Part shown: positions 17,696 to 26,065 of the stretch, piece after piece
Position numbering within the stretch: position 1 is the first letter of the stretch
Layout of the letters: every line of letters starts with the position of its first letter
Source of the DNA: Microcaldota archaeon
Lineage (GTDB): Archaea; Micrarchaeota; Micrarchaeia; Micrarchaeales; CABMGC01
DNA: 37,475 nucleotides
Direction: 5' to 3'
Assembly: GCA_021817505.1 (NCBI GenBank)
Contig: JAKAUU010000031.1
Span: 1-37,475, forward strand
Program-made: the position numbers and the translations under genes
Notes under the pieces: model-generated
What the model saw: only the letters and a program-made list of their open reading frames with translations
Databases searched by the model: none
Told to the model about the DNA's origin: nothing

Positions 17696-18598
17696 TCATT
17701 TTGTTATTATTTCACATCCGTCTTTCTGCACTATTAGGGTATGCTCTGCCTGTGCAACCATGCCTCTCCCCTTCTCTATGAGGCCCGGGAAAGGTTCAAG
17801 GGCTCCTGCATTGAGTATCTCGGCGAGTCCTCTCCTGATCTTAAAATCACCCATGTCTTTAAGCTCCCTGGAGAGCCATCTTGCAGTGAATGGATACGAT
17901 GCGAAGTGCTCGTCTATGAAAGCGCTGACAGTGCGTGCTTCCTGAGACCTCACCATGCACTCGGATGTCTTCTGGAATATGGCCGTGAATGAGCTTTCAT
18001 CGACATGGCCCTTTCCGTCTGTCATGAAAGGTTCGATTGCAACTATCTGGCCTTCTTCCAGCTCTGTGTTGTCTCCGTTGTCGAAGTTTGGTATGAAGAT
18101 ATCCGCATGCAGATCTGCTTCGCTTATGCCATGGCCTCCGAGATTATGTATGGGTTTTAATCCATGCTTTGCTGCTACGCCCTCTATCTCCTTGCCTATA
18201 TCCCTTAATTGCCTTCCTGCCTTTACTATGGAGATCGCATTGCTGAGCGCTTCCTCGGAAGCCTCTACAAGCTTTGAATTGTTTCCTGAGAGGTCTATAG
18301 TGATTGCGCTGTCGGTCAGCAGGCTCTCATGCCTTGCACCCAGATCCACCTTGATTAGGTCCTTGTCTGAGAATACTGATTTGTCATCGACTTCAGGGGT
18401 GAAATGCGCAGCTTGCTCGTTTATCGATAGATTTACGGGAAAGGAGAGCTTGAATCCTTTTGAAGTGATGAATCGTTCTATCTCCTCTGCTGCTTCGAGA
18501 ATTGACTTCCCTGGCTTTATTATGCTCTTTGCATGTGCAAGAGCCTCTGCAGACGCCTTTCCAGCTTGCTTTAGCTTTGTCAGATCCTTCTCTTCCAT
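17696..18598 (-). CDS. map: Methionine aminopeptidase, type II
   Basis: FPVNLSINEQAAHFTPEVDD, IKVDLGARHESLLTDSAITID, HNLGGHGISEADLHADIFIPNF, VAIEPFMTDGKG. Confidence 0.95.
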   Translation of the reverse strand: MEEKDLTKLKQAGKASAEALAHAKSIIKPGKSILEAAEEIERFITSKGFKLSFPVNLSINEQAAHFTPEVDDKSVFSDKDLIKVDLGARHESLLTDSAITIDLSGNNSKLVEASEEALSNAISIVKAGRQLRDIGKEIEGVAAKHGLKPIHNLGGHGISEADLHADIFIPNFDNGDNTELEEGQIVAIEPFMTDGKGHVDESSFTAIFQKTSECMVRSQEARTVSAFIDEHFASYPFTARWLSRELKDMGDFKIRRGLAEILNAGALEPFPGLIEKGRGMVAQAEHTLIVQKDGCEIITK

Positions 18599-18608
18599 AT
18601 TAAAAACC

Positions 18609-21029
18609 TTATAATCTTTTTTGTACTCCTCCGCCCTTTAGTTCCTCCTCGCTGAAGCCGAGCTCCTTCAGTATCTTGAGCGTTGCAGGCACTACCTGAT
18701 GGTTTATGTAATAATCAGGATCGTAGGAGTCTGCCAGCTCGTCTATCTCTGCTTTCTCCGATATAGTATTTCCGCTTCGTGTTATTATATAACCTATGGT
18801 CGAGCCTTCTACCTCTTCCTTCGTCTTCGCCCCTTTCTGAATGGCCTTCCTCGCAGCTGCAAGCTCAGGGGACTTCGCATCGTATTTGTCTATTCCCTTC
18901 CTAAGCTGCGTATATATTATCAGGTCCTTAAGCTCCACCTTCCCATCGCGCAGCCTTGCAAGCACGTCCTTTACTATCTGTATCGCCTTCTCCTTGCTGC
19001 CCTCCTTGAGTATCGCTTCCAATACCTCCTTCTGCGTGGTCCTGGCTATGTTTGACCAGTCCCTGCGTACAAGCTCGAAGCCCTTTATCTTCACTCTTCC
19101 GGCTTCCGATAGCAGTGCGTATTTCTTCTTTGCACCTGCCGAGCTGTTTCCTTTCTTGCCTACGAAGACCCCTCTTACATAGTAATCCTCAAGCTCGAGC
19201 TCCATCGTCTCAGGAAGCTTTGCGTTTATCTCCTCCAGGAATTTCATGGCCTCTTCCTTGCTCTTTCCCTGCGTCTGCAGGAAGATGCTATCGGTATCCC
19301 CGTAAAGAACCTTGAAGCCGGTCTTTTCCGCCTCCTCTATCGTCATTGTTATGTAGGACCTGCCGAAAGCGGTTACGCTTGCAGCGCACTCCCTTGAGTA
19401 CCATCTGGATCTTGCATAGCCCAGATAGCCATAGAATGAGTTTGCAAGTATCTTGAGTGCGCTGGATCTTGCGGCAAGGGTCTGATTATCAGGGTCATTC
19501 TTGTACGCTTTCTTTATATCCTTCCTGTCATCAAGGAGCTTCTTCAGGGCCTTGGGCACTATGCCCATAGGGCTTGCCATGAATTTCGTACCGTTTGGAG
19601 CCTCGCTTGCCTTGCCCTTATAGTCAGGATATGCTATGGTTGATGGGTCTATATTATGGGATATTATTATCGAGGGATATAAGCTTCTGAAGTCAAAGAC
19701 TACGATGCCGTCATAGATGCCTGCTTCCGGGGTCTTTACAAATGCCCCTTCTATGGGGTTGGACATCCGGTCGCTTATCTCGTATTGCGAGGGTTTGTTC
19801 GGCACTATCTCGTTATTGTCTGAGGCATAGCGCATGAGGAGCGCTTCCACAAGCTGGCCTGTCGTAGATACGGCATTCTCGGCGAGAGTCAGCCTCGATA
19901 CCTTCGATGTTTCTATCTGCAGATTTATGAAGAATTCGTAGAGTTTGTTAAGCGTTACGGAATCGCTTAGGGAGTAATCTGCAAGCTCTTCCAGGTCTGC
20001 ATCCGAGCCGTCCCATATCTGCCATATGTTGTTTTTATCGACGGTTATCTTAGTATCGCCGCTTATCGCCCTGTATACTTCCGAGAGAGTGAACCTGTTT
20101 ATCTTTATCAGCTTCTCTGATGCGCCCACTATTGAGACGAATCTTGCTACGTTGTAGACATCGAGGTTTATCCTTCCTGGAATGCGTATGGCTTCAAGCA
20201 ATCCGTGGTGCTCCTGCCTCACATCCTCATCGTATCGCCCTATGTGAAAGTCGATACCGTTCTTCTCCGCCCTTTTCATAAGATAAGGTATATCAAAATT
20301 CGAGGAGTTATAGCCAGATAGTATATCTATGTCCTTCTCCTTTATCAGCTTGACAAAGGCGCTTATCATCTCCTTCTCGTTTGCAAAGGTCCTGACGAAG
20401 TCGCGGTTTATCTTCTTGGTAGTCAGAACTGCAGCCTCTCCTCCAGTATAGTAGCTTATCATTATTGCAGGGTCTTTATCCGGCCTTGGCACCACTGACG
20501 GATTATAGGTCTCTATGTCAAAGCACATGTAGCTTAGGCCTTTTTCAAGAACGTACTCCTTGTCAAGCTCCTTTATGCTGTCAAGGATCAGCTCTCCGCC
20601 CTCTTCATGGACAACTGCCGAAACGCCGTGCAGTGGATTCAGTTTTTTGTCTATAAGATATCTCTTCCAGTATAATATGTCATATTCATAAGACTCTCCG
20701 AACTCTGACAAGAGCTTGCTTACTTCAGGTACGTTTCTGGAATTGTTTGTCTCTACCTTCAGCACCGTCTTCTCCTTCCCGGAGAGAGTCATGTTCGTCT
20801 TTGTTACTCCATGTATTGCAAGCTGATTGCCCTGCTGGTCCCTGAATAGCATCTTCTCTATTGAAGATTCGTCTATATTGATGTTGTAAGGGACGAGTTT
20901 AAAGTAAGGATAGAAGCTCTTGTCAAGGATCGAGTATACACTGGAGTTGTTCTTTACAGTAAGGCGTATTATGCTTCTTCCTGCAGACGAGATATGGTCT
21001 ATATCGATAAGAACTCCCTGTAGCTCCAT
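18609..21029 (-). CDS. polB: DNA polymerase, family B (replicative type, exo plus pol)
   Basis: Exo I YMCFDIETYNP; pol motifs VVFDFRSLYPSIIISHNI, LKILANSFYGYLGY, VLYGDTDSIFLQ. Confidence 0.96.
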   Translation of the reverse strand: MELQGVLIDIDHISSAGRSIIRLTVKNNSSVYSILDKSFYPYFKLVPYNINIDESSIEKMLFRDQQGNQLAIHGVTKTNMTLSGKEKTVLKVETNNSRNVPEVSKLLSEFGESYEYDILYWKRYLIDKKLNPLHGVSAVVHEEGGELILDSIKELDKEYVLEKGLSYMCFDIETYNPSVVPRPDKDPAIMISYYTGGEAAVLTTKKINRDFVRTFANEKEMISAFVKLIKEKDIDILSGYNSSNFDIPYLMKRAEKNGIDFHIGRYDEDVRQEHHGLLEAIRIPGRINLDVYNVARFVSIVGASEKLIKINRFTLSEVYRAISGDTKITVDKNNIWQIWDGSDADLEELADYSLSDSVTLNKLYEFFINLQIETSKVSRLTLAENAVSTTGQLVEALLMRYASDNNEIVPNKPSQYEISDRMSNPIEGAFVKTPEAGIYDGIVVFDFRSLYPSIIISHNIDPSTIAYPDYKGKASEAPNGTKFMASPMGIVPKALKKLLDDRKDIKKAYKNDPDNQTLAARSSALKILANSFYGYLGYARSRWYSRECAASVTAFGRSYITMTIEEAEKTGFKVLYGDTDSIFLQTQGKSKEEAMKFLEEINAKLPETMELELEDYYVRGVFVGKKGNSSAGAKKKYALLSEAGRVKIKGFELVRRDWSNIARTTQKEVLEAILKEGSKEKAIQIVKDVLARLRDGKVELKDLIIYTQLRKGIDKYDAKSPELAAARKAIQKGAKTKEEVEGSTIGYIITRSGNTISEKAEIDELADSYDPDYYINHQVVPATLKILKELGFSEEELKGGGVQKRL

Positions 21030-21081
21030 AGCCTCACCTGCAGCTGAACTTCCTTAAGCCTTAAGCAGTTAATACAGTGAG

Positions 21082-21480
21082 TTATTTCTCCTGAAGGCGT
21101 GCTCTTGAGAGTGGCAGCGGAGCGACGAAACCCATTGAATATGCGACAAGAGTTCCTCTTGAACCGCATTCAAAATTGAGCATGTTTATGACATCCTCTG
21201 CAAAATTTATCGGGAGCGTCTTCTTTTCCTTCCACATGCTGACTATCTCATCCGTTTCCTTCTTGCTCTCCTTTGAGATTATGTTTCCCTTGATCTCAAG
21301 CCTGCCTACATTCTTTGATGCTTCCTGGCCTTCGTAGTCAGTAGTGAATGTGAAATCAACATGCACATTTTCCTTCTCAACTCTTACGTCATCGAAGTTT
21401 ATGTTGAACTTCATATTCGCTATCATGTCTCTGTGCTCTCTCCTTGCCTCTACCTTATTTATATTTACTTCCGTTATCAT
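21082..21480 (-). CDS. Conserved archaeal hypothetical protein (possibly SecB-like fold)
   Basis: 132-aa ORF with beta-rich N-terminus and Leu/Pro-rich tail GTLVAYSMGFVAPLPLSRARL; family assignment tentative. Confidence 0.6.
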   Translation of the reverse strand: MITEVNINKVEARREHRDMIANMKFNINFDDVRVEKENVHVDFTFTTDYEGQEASKNVGRLEIKGNIISKESKKETDEIVSMWKEKKTLPINFAEDVINMLNFECGSRGTLVAYSMGFVAPLPLSRARLQEK

Positions 21481-21579
21481 AAAAACACGTAGTCATATAA
21501 TACATTAAACATTATTAATCTTTTGCTGGACCACCAGGTTTCTTTATATTTAGCAGAGAGACATATGCGATGCTTCTTT

Positions 21580-21654
21580 GGGCACGTAGCGCAACTTGGA
21601 TAGCGCATCTGGCTTCGGACCAGATGGTTGCGGGTTCAAATCCCGTCGTGCCCG
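21580..21654 (+). tRNA. tRNA-Arg (TCG anticodon)
   Basis: GGGCACG TA GCGC...GCGC A TCTGG CTTCGGA CCAGA TGGTT GCGGG TTCAAAT CCCGT CGTGCCC G. Confidence 0.92.
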
Positions 21655-21662
21655 TAATGCGT

Positions 21663-22103
21663 TTATTCCCTTTTTAGCACATTCTTGAGGTGTATTGTGG
21701 CAGTGGCTTGGGCCGGGTTGCTTTCCTTTAGCAGTAGTATAGGAGACCTGTAATTCCCGAAGTCAGCATGTATCATTGTTCGCAATCCCCTGGATTCCCA
21801 GCTGTTGCCAATACTGGCAACTATATGGCCGTATGCAGGAGTACGTAAATATGACCATGTTATCTTTTCTTCTGCAGATAACTCTCTTGAAAGAGCCGCC
21901 TTTGCTTTGGGATCGGCAAGCAGGTTTTCAGCTTCCTCTATAGTAAGCATGCGTTCGTCCCTTTCCTCAGATATTTTGACTGCATTATGGAGATCCGGAC
22001 CCTTTCCTGAGTCAAATGTTAACAGAGTGTATCTTTCCTTATTGATATAGAATGAGTGTTCGGATATCCCTTCCTTGATCTTGTTTGCTTTTTGCTGCAA
22101 CAA
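21663..22103 (-). CDS. Hypothetical protein
   Basis: 146-aa ORF with no overlapping stronger gene. Confidence 0.5.
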   Translation of the reverse strand: MLQQKANKIKEGISEHSFYINKERYTLLTFDSGKGPDLHNAVKISEERDERMLTIEEAENLLADPKAKAALSRELSAEEKITWSYLRTPAYGHIVASIGNSWESRGLRTMIHADFGNYRSPILLLKESNPAQATATIHLKNVLKRE

Positions 22104-22160
22104 ATCACTTCTGATTAATCTGCAGGAAAAGCATAAATACCAGACATTAGGTTATTTTTT

Positions 22161-22445
22161 GTGGATTTAATGATTGTTAGCGATAAGCAGCAGTCCTCTA
22201 AGATAGACTCTGAAAAGATAAGCGAGGCTATTAATAGGCCCGGATGCATGAAGTCGAAGGATTTTCTTTCACACCTTAGAGACGCAGGAGTAGAGGTTCT
22301 TGGCAGTATAGGCCATGGCAGAGTGCAGGTACGTAATCCCGATAATGGGAAGAAGGGATATGTGAACCTTATGGACAAGGACCTGAATAAGGCGTATAGG
22401 AAATCAGTAACGCATACGCTTGGGATACTGCTGAGGACAGAATAG
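22161..22445 (+). CDS. HicA/YcfA-like small protein (putative dsRBD-fold RNA binder)
   Basis: SKDFLSHLRDAGVEVLGSIGHGRVQVRNPDNGKKGYVNLMDKDLNKAYRKSVTHTLGI aligns by eye with the HicA pattern (SKxLIKLLKxxGFxxVRQKGSHHxxxxxxGRxxxVPxHxKDLxxGTLRxILKQAGI). Confidence 0.45.
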   Translation: MDLMIVSDKQQSSKIDSEKISEAINRPGCMKSKDFLSHLRDAGVEVLGSIGHGRVQVRNPDNGKKGYVNLMDKDLNKAYRKSVTHTLGILLRTE

Positions 22446-22515
22446 GATAGTGCATTTTTAAATAACGGGCATAGAAGCGGACGCTCCGGAGATACAAATG
22501 ATGGCCTTCTTATGG

Positions 22516-22671
22516 TTATTTCTTGCGCCCATTGCGGCTTTCTGACGCTTCTATAGAATTCTTCGTTATCTCGAAGTTGCAGCTGTTGTGGGTAGAACAC
22601 CATGCATAACACTTGTCTGCTTCTACTTTTAGGGTGTAATGCAGCTTACAGACCTTGCATTGATATTCCAT
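22516..22671 (-). CDS. Small zinc-finger-like protein
   Basis: MEYQCKVCKLHYTLKVEADKCYAWCSTHNSCNF, CxxC...CxxxC spacing; start reassigned from track (22782). Confidence 0.45.
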   Translation of the reverse strand: MEYQCKVCKLHYTLKVEADKCYAWCSTHNSCNFEITKNSIEASESRNGRKK

Positions 22672-22768
22672 GATAGCATTTTGGTTTTTGTTTATAAAAA
22701 GGCATAGTATTATTTGCCGATTGGAAGATTCGGAGTTGAAGCTAATCTGCTGGATTATCGCATACGGC

Positions 22769-23158
22769 TCAGTAATGCCCAAGGAGTGTGAAGTTCAATG
22801 AACGTATGCATTTGCTCCCCTTCATTGCAGTGAAGAGCTTCCTTATCCTCTGCGCATCTGCAGCCATGTTGAGCATGTCAAGGCACATTGTTCCGTTGTG
22901 CTGATGGACTGTAACCTTTATCTCATTCTCAAAATCGTGCAGCATGTTCGAGACGTGGTTCTTCTCGTTGTCCTTATAGGTTATCACAAATACAACATTG
23001 TGATTTCCTTTAAGCGATTCTATTACCTTATACTCGCTCAGAAGAAGATCTATCGTGGACCTCAGCATCTTTGACCTGCTCTTGAATCCCAGGCTGTCCT
23101 GTATCTCGTTCAGCTCTGCCAGGGTCTCTTTGTCCAATGATATGCTAAGTATTTCCAT
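22769..23158 (-). CDS. NikR-like ribbon-helix-helix transcriptional regulator
   Basis: N-terminal RHH MEILSISLDKETLAELNEIQDSLGFKSRSKMLRSTIDLLL; ACT-like C-terminus with VTVHQHNGTMCLDML resembling the NikR His-x-His...Cys metal site. Confidence 0.75.
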   Translation of the reverse strand: MEILSISLDKETLAELNEIQDSLGFKSRSKMLRSTIDLLLSEYKVIESLKGNHNVVFVITYKDNEKNHVSNMLHDFENEIKVTVHQHNGTMCLDMLNMAADAQRIRKLFTAMKGSKCIRSLNFTLLGHY

Positions 23159-23204
23159 GTTCCCATCTTTTATTAAGAGCCTTGCGTTTTTCCCCTTTTA
23201 TTAA

Positions 23205-23228
23205 TAATAAATATCATAATATTTATTA
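23205..23228. promoter_or_regulatory. Inverted repeat, candidate operator in regulator/transporter intergenic region
   Basis: TAATAAATAT-CATA-ATATTTATTA, perfect 10-bp arms. Confidence 0.4.
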
Positions 23229-23259
23229 ACTTATATTGCATTATTGGTAGTGCGACCTG

Positions 23260-24282
23260 TTGAGTGATAATGTGAAAGGAAAGGATTGGGCAGTTTTGGG
23301 AGCAGGCATACTGCTGCTCGTCGTACTGCTCTTTACGATAACGCCGTTTGGCAGCGATGCATACAATACGATAATGTATGTTCTGAACCCGTCAAGTGAT
23401 CTTGCGCTTGGGACCATACTGGTCATAGCGTTTATCCTTGGCATACTGCATGGAGCGACCCCTGACGAGCATACGTGGCCCATAACATTCAGCTATGCGA
23501 TTGGAAGCTACAGTACACGGAAGGGAATGAAGGCGGGATTCGCCTTCTCGGCAGGATTCACTGTGCAGCGCGCGATACTCACGACTCTCGGCTTCCTTGG
23601 GCTGGCTGCGATTTACAAAACATATAATCTTGACGGGCCGGTCTATTTCATAGTCGGAATAGTTATGGCAGTAGCTGGAATCTACGTCCTGAACAAGAAA
23701 TTATACCCCCATCTTGACATAGGGAAAAAACTGCTGGGGAGCGAACACCACACCGAATATGCGGAGAGGGTGCCTATGCATGAGGATGAGCCCAGCCCGA
23801 GGGGAGTCTCCATGAGGATGGCCACCGTACATGGACTCATAGCGGGATGGGGATTTGGGGCTTACTCTACGATAATAACATTCATACTTGCACCGCAGGT
23901 TCCCGGTCTCATATATGCCCCACTGGTCGGACTGATGTTCGGGCTTGGAACGATGTTCATGCAGATAATGTTCGGTGCCTTGTTTGCTAACATCGCAAGG
24001 ATAAAGAGACTCACCGAGAACCAGATAAAGCATGTCGGGCGGATGACTGCAGGAAGAACCCTCTATTATGGAGGCATAGCTTTTGCAATTATAGGCCTGT
24101 TGATAATCTTCTTCCCGTTCATAGATAATTTTGCGATAAGCACAGGGAATCCGATACCTAACCTCAGCTCTGTGACGATAGCGACATTCCTTGTCCTTAT
24201 AGTAGTAGGCATCATAGGATTTGGCAACCTTGCTATAGAGTTAAGGAGGATACTCAAGTACAAATCTGTTAAAGGAACTTGA
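23260..24282 (+). CDS. Ni/Co-transporter-like (NicO/UreH-type) integral membrane protein
   Basis: Multiple TMs; HGATPDEHTWPITFSYAIGSYS resembles the HxxxxDxH metal motif; divergent from NikR-like regulator. Confidence 0.6.
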   Translation: MSDNVKGKDWAVLGAGILLLVVLLFTITPFGSDAYNTIMYVLNPSSDLALGTILVIAFILGILHGATPDEHTWPITFSYAIGSYSTRKGMKAGFAFSAGFTVQRAILTTLGFLGLAAIYKTYNLDGPVYFIVGIVMAVAGIYVLNKKLYPHLDIGKKLLGSEHHTEYAERVPMHEDEPSPRGVSMRMATVHGLIAGWGFGAYSTIITFILAPQVPGLIYAPLVGLMFGLGTMFMQIMFGALFANIARIKRLTENQIKHVGRMTAGRTLYYGGIAFAIIGLLIIFFPFIDNFAISTGNPIPNLSSVTIATFLVLIVVGIIGFGNLAIELRRILKYKSVKGT

Positions 24283-24283
24283 A

Positions 24284-24595
24284 CTAGATTGCATGCTCTT
24301 TCCTAAGCAGCTCCAGTTTCTTCTTGGCTCCGCCTTTTGCAGAGTAATTTCCTATACTTCCATCGGAGCGCACTACCCTGTGGCACGGGATCATTGGAGC
24401 AAGCGGATTTATCTTCATTACAGAGCCGACAGCTCTTGCAGCTCCCGGATATCCTGCCATTTCGGCAAGCTGTTTGTAGCTCCTGGTCTGGCCTTTAGGT
24501 ATTGAAAATGCGGCAAGAAGGACCTCTCTCTGAAAAGCAGTCAGCTGATATGCGCCCAGCTTCTTCTCGATCTCTTTTTGGTTTATTGGATTACC
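24284..24595 (-). CDS. ogt: O6-alkylguanine-DNA alkyltransferase C-terminal domain; no canonical start codon, in frame with upstream secY stop
   Basis: Translation by hand: GNPINQKEIEKKLGAYQLTAFQREVLLAAFSIPKGQTRSYKQLAEMAGYPGAARAVGSVMKINPLAPMIPCHRVVRSDGSIGNYSAKGGAKKKLELLRKEHAI*; PCHRVV active site. Not in supplied ORF track. Confidence 0.85.
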   Translation of the reverse strand, partial: GNPINQKEIEKKLGAYQLTAFQREVLLAAFSIPKGQTRSYKQLAEMAGYPGAARAVGSVMKINPLAPMIPCHRVVRSDGSIGNYSAKGGAKKKLELLRKEHAI

Positions 24596-26065
24596 TTATG
24601 AAAGCATCTTGCTTATTCCAGGCATGCTCTCCAGGGACTTCTCCTGTTCAAGCTGTTTGTAAAGCATATACATTATCCCTACGGTAAGGAGGACGCCCAT
24701 CCCGGTTCCTACAGCGCCTGTCAGCGTTGCCAATGCGGCCAATAATCCTACGAATATGCTGCCCAGTATGGTTATAGTGGGTATATACTTGTTGAGGACA
24801 TTCTCGGTTATCCTCGGATCCCTTCTGAATCCAGGTATCTGCCATCCTACTCCCTGCAGCTGCTCGGCAACGTTCTTGGGGCTCTGTCCAGTCATCTCTA
24901 TCCAGAATCTCCCGAATATTATGCAGAGCACTATCAGCACAAGCGTGTATGTGATTATGTGCACCCATTCAGGCACCTGTATCAGTCCCCCAGTAGGAAG
25001 ATACAGCGGACTTGTCGATGTAGCAAGGAAGGTTACATAAGGGCCATAGCCACCTATCCCGCCGTATGTTGATGAATAAGGAAGCGGGAAGTTAGGCGAT
25101 ATCAGGTATATTATGCCTCCGGTAAGCTGGTTGGTCAGTCCTCCTGAAGTGGATGGAACCTTCTGGTAGAATGCAATGAAGTGTGCAAGCGGTGCCAGCC
25201 CTCCGGAAACTCCTGCGAGGAAGCCGAACCATACCGTAAGGCTGAGAACAAGCGAGGTTGCAAGTATTACAGGCAGCACGCTTACGTAAAGGAATGGTAT
25301 TGGAAGCCTTCCGCCTACGCCCCTAAGCTGGCTGAATGCGAGGGGCACCTCTACCGTTATGTCGTACGCGTATATGCTTACCAGCATTACGAGTATTGAG
25401 AAGAATAAAGGTCCGAATGCGAGTATTGCATTTGGCAGTGCTGCTGCACCTCCTGCAGCTATGGCCTGGACAGCTTCATTGCCCAGGATATTTATCGTTC
25501 CTGCTATTATCGAATATGCGACTCCTCCTGCTATGAAGAGGTTGATTCCTGATGTTAGGCCGTACTTGACCATCATCTCATCGAGGAAGATGACTATTAT
25601 GGCGCTTATTGCAAGCTGAAGCACTACCAGTCCGAAGAATGCCGGCGCTGCGACAGGGACATATCCCGTGAATGTGAATATGAATGATTCAGCTACTGCA
25701 ATCACTATCGCTGCAAGCTTCTGGATTGCCTGGAACCTGCCCTTCTGCTCAGGATCGTTCATGTCTATGTTGAATACACCTGATCCCTGAAGCAGCTGGA
25801 GTATTATGCTTGAAAGCACTATCGGGCCTATACCCACTGTTATCAGGGTGCCGGTCCTTGCTGCGAATATTACGTTGATCAGCTGGAGCACCGGCTGCTG
25901 CAGGGTAGCTATATTGACTCCGTATGCAGGAGTGCTGAACAGTATGAAGTATGCGCACATTATCGCGCCTGTCCACTTGAGCTTGTCCCTGAATGAGAGT
26001 GGCGAAGCTGGCTTCTTTATGCCAGGTATCAGCTTAAGCAGAGGGTCTAAGGATTTAATATTCAT
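24596..26065 (-). CDS. secY: Preprotein translocase subunit SecY (Sec61 alpha)
   Basis: SFRDKLKWTGAIMCAYFILFSTPAYG, GTLITVGIGPIVLSSIILQLLQGSG, GINLFIAGGVAYSI, RFWIEMTGQSPKNVAEQLQGVGWQIPGFR. Confidence 0.96.
   Translation of the reverse strand: MNIKSLDPLLKLIPGIKKPASPLSFRDKLKWTGAIMCAYFILFSTPAYGVNIATLQQPVLQLINVIFAARTGTLITVGIGPIVLSSIILQLLQGSGVFNIDMNDPEQKGRFQAIQKLAAIVIAVAESFIFTFTGYVPVAAPAFFGLVVLQLAISAIIVIFLDEMMVKYGLTSGINLFIAGGVAYSIIAGTINILGNEAVQAIAAGGAAALPNAILAFGPLFFSILVMLVSIYAYDITVEVPLAFSQLRGVGGRLPIPFLYVSVLPVILATSLVLSLTVWFGFLAGVSGGLAPLAHFIAFYQKVPSTSGGLTNQLTGGIIYLISPNFPLPYSSTYGGIGGYGPYVTFLATSTSPLYLPTGGLIQVPEWVHIITYTLVLIVLCIIFGRFWIEMTGQSPKNVAEQLQGVGWQIPGFRRDPRITENVLNKYIPTITILGSIFVGLLAALATLTGAVGTGMGVLLTVGIMYMLYKQLEQEKSLESMPGISKMLS

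Noticed and set aside
17955-18614. 219-aa plus-strand ORF opposite map
   Set aside because: Antisense to methionine aminopeptidase; no domain pattern.
22115-22612. 165-aa minus-strand ORF over the HicA-like gene
   Set aside because: Overlaps the plus-strand HicA-like ORF and the zinc-finger gene; composition lacks protein-like pattern.
23205-23228. Reading the AT-rich inverted repeat as a proven NikR operator
   Set aside because: AT-rich promoter DNA produces such palindromes by chance and it does not match the known E. coli NikR site; kept only as a candidate.
24293-24505. Plus-strand ORFs (24293-24505, 24502-24687) in the apparent gap after the transporter
   Set aside because: The minus strand here encodes the alkyltransferase with PCHRVV; plus ORFs are shadows.
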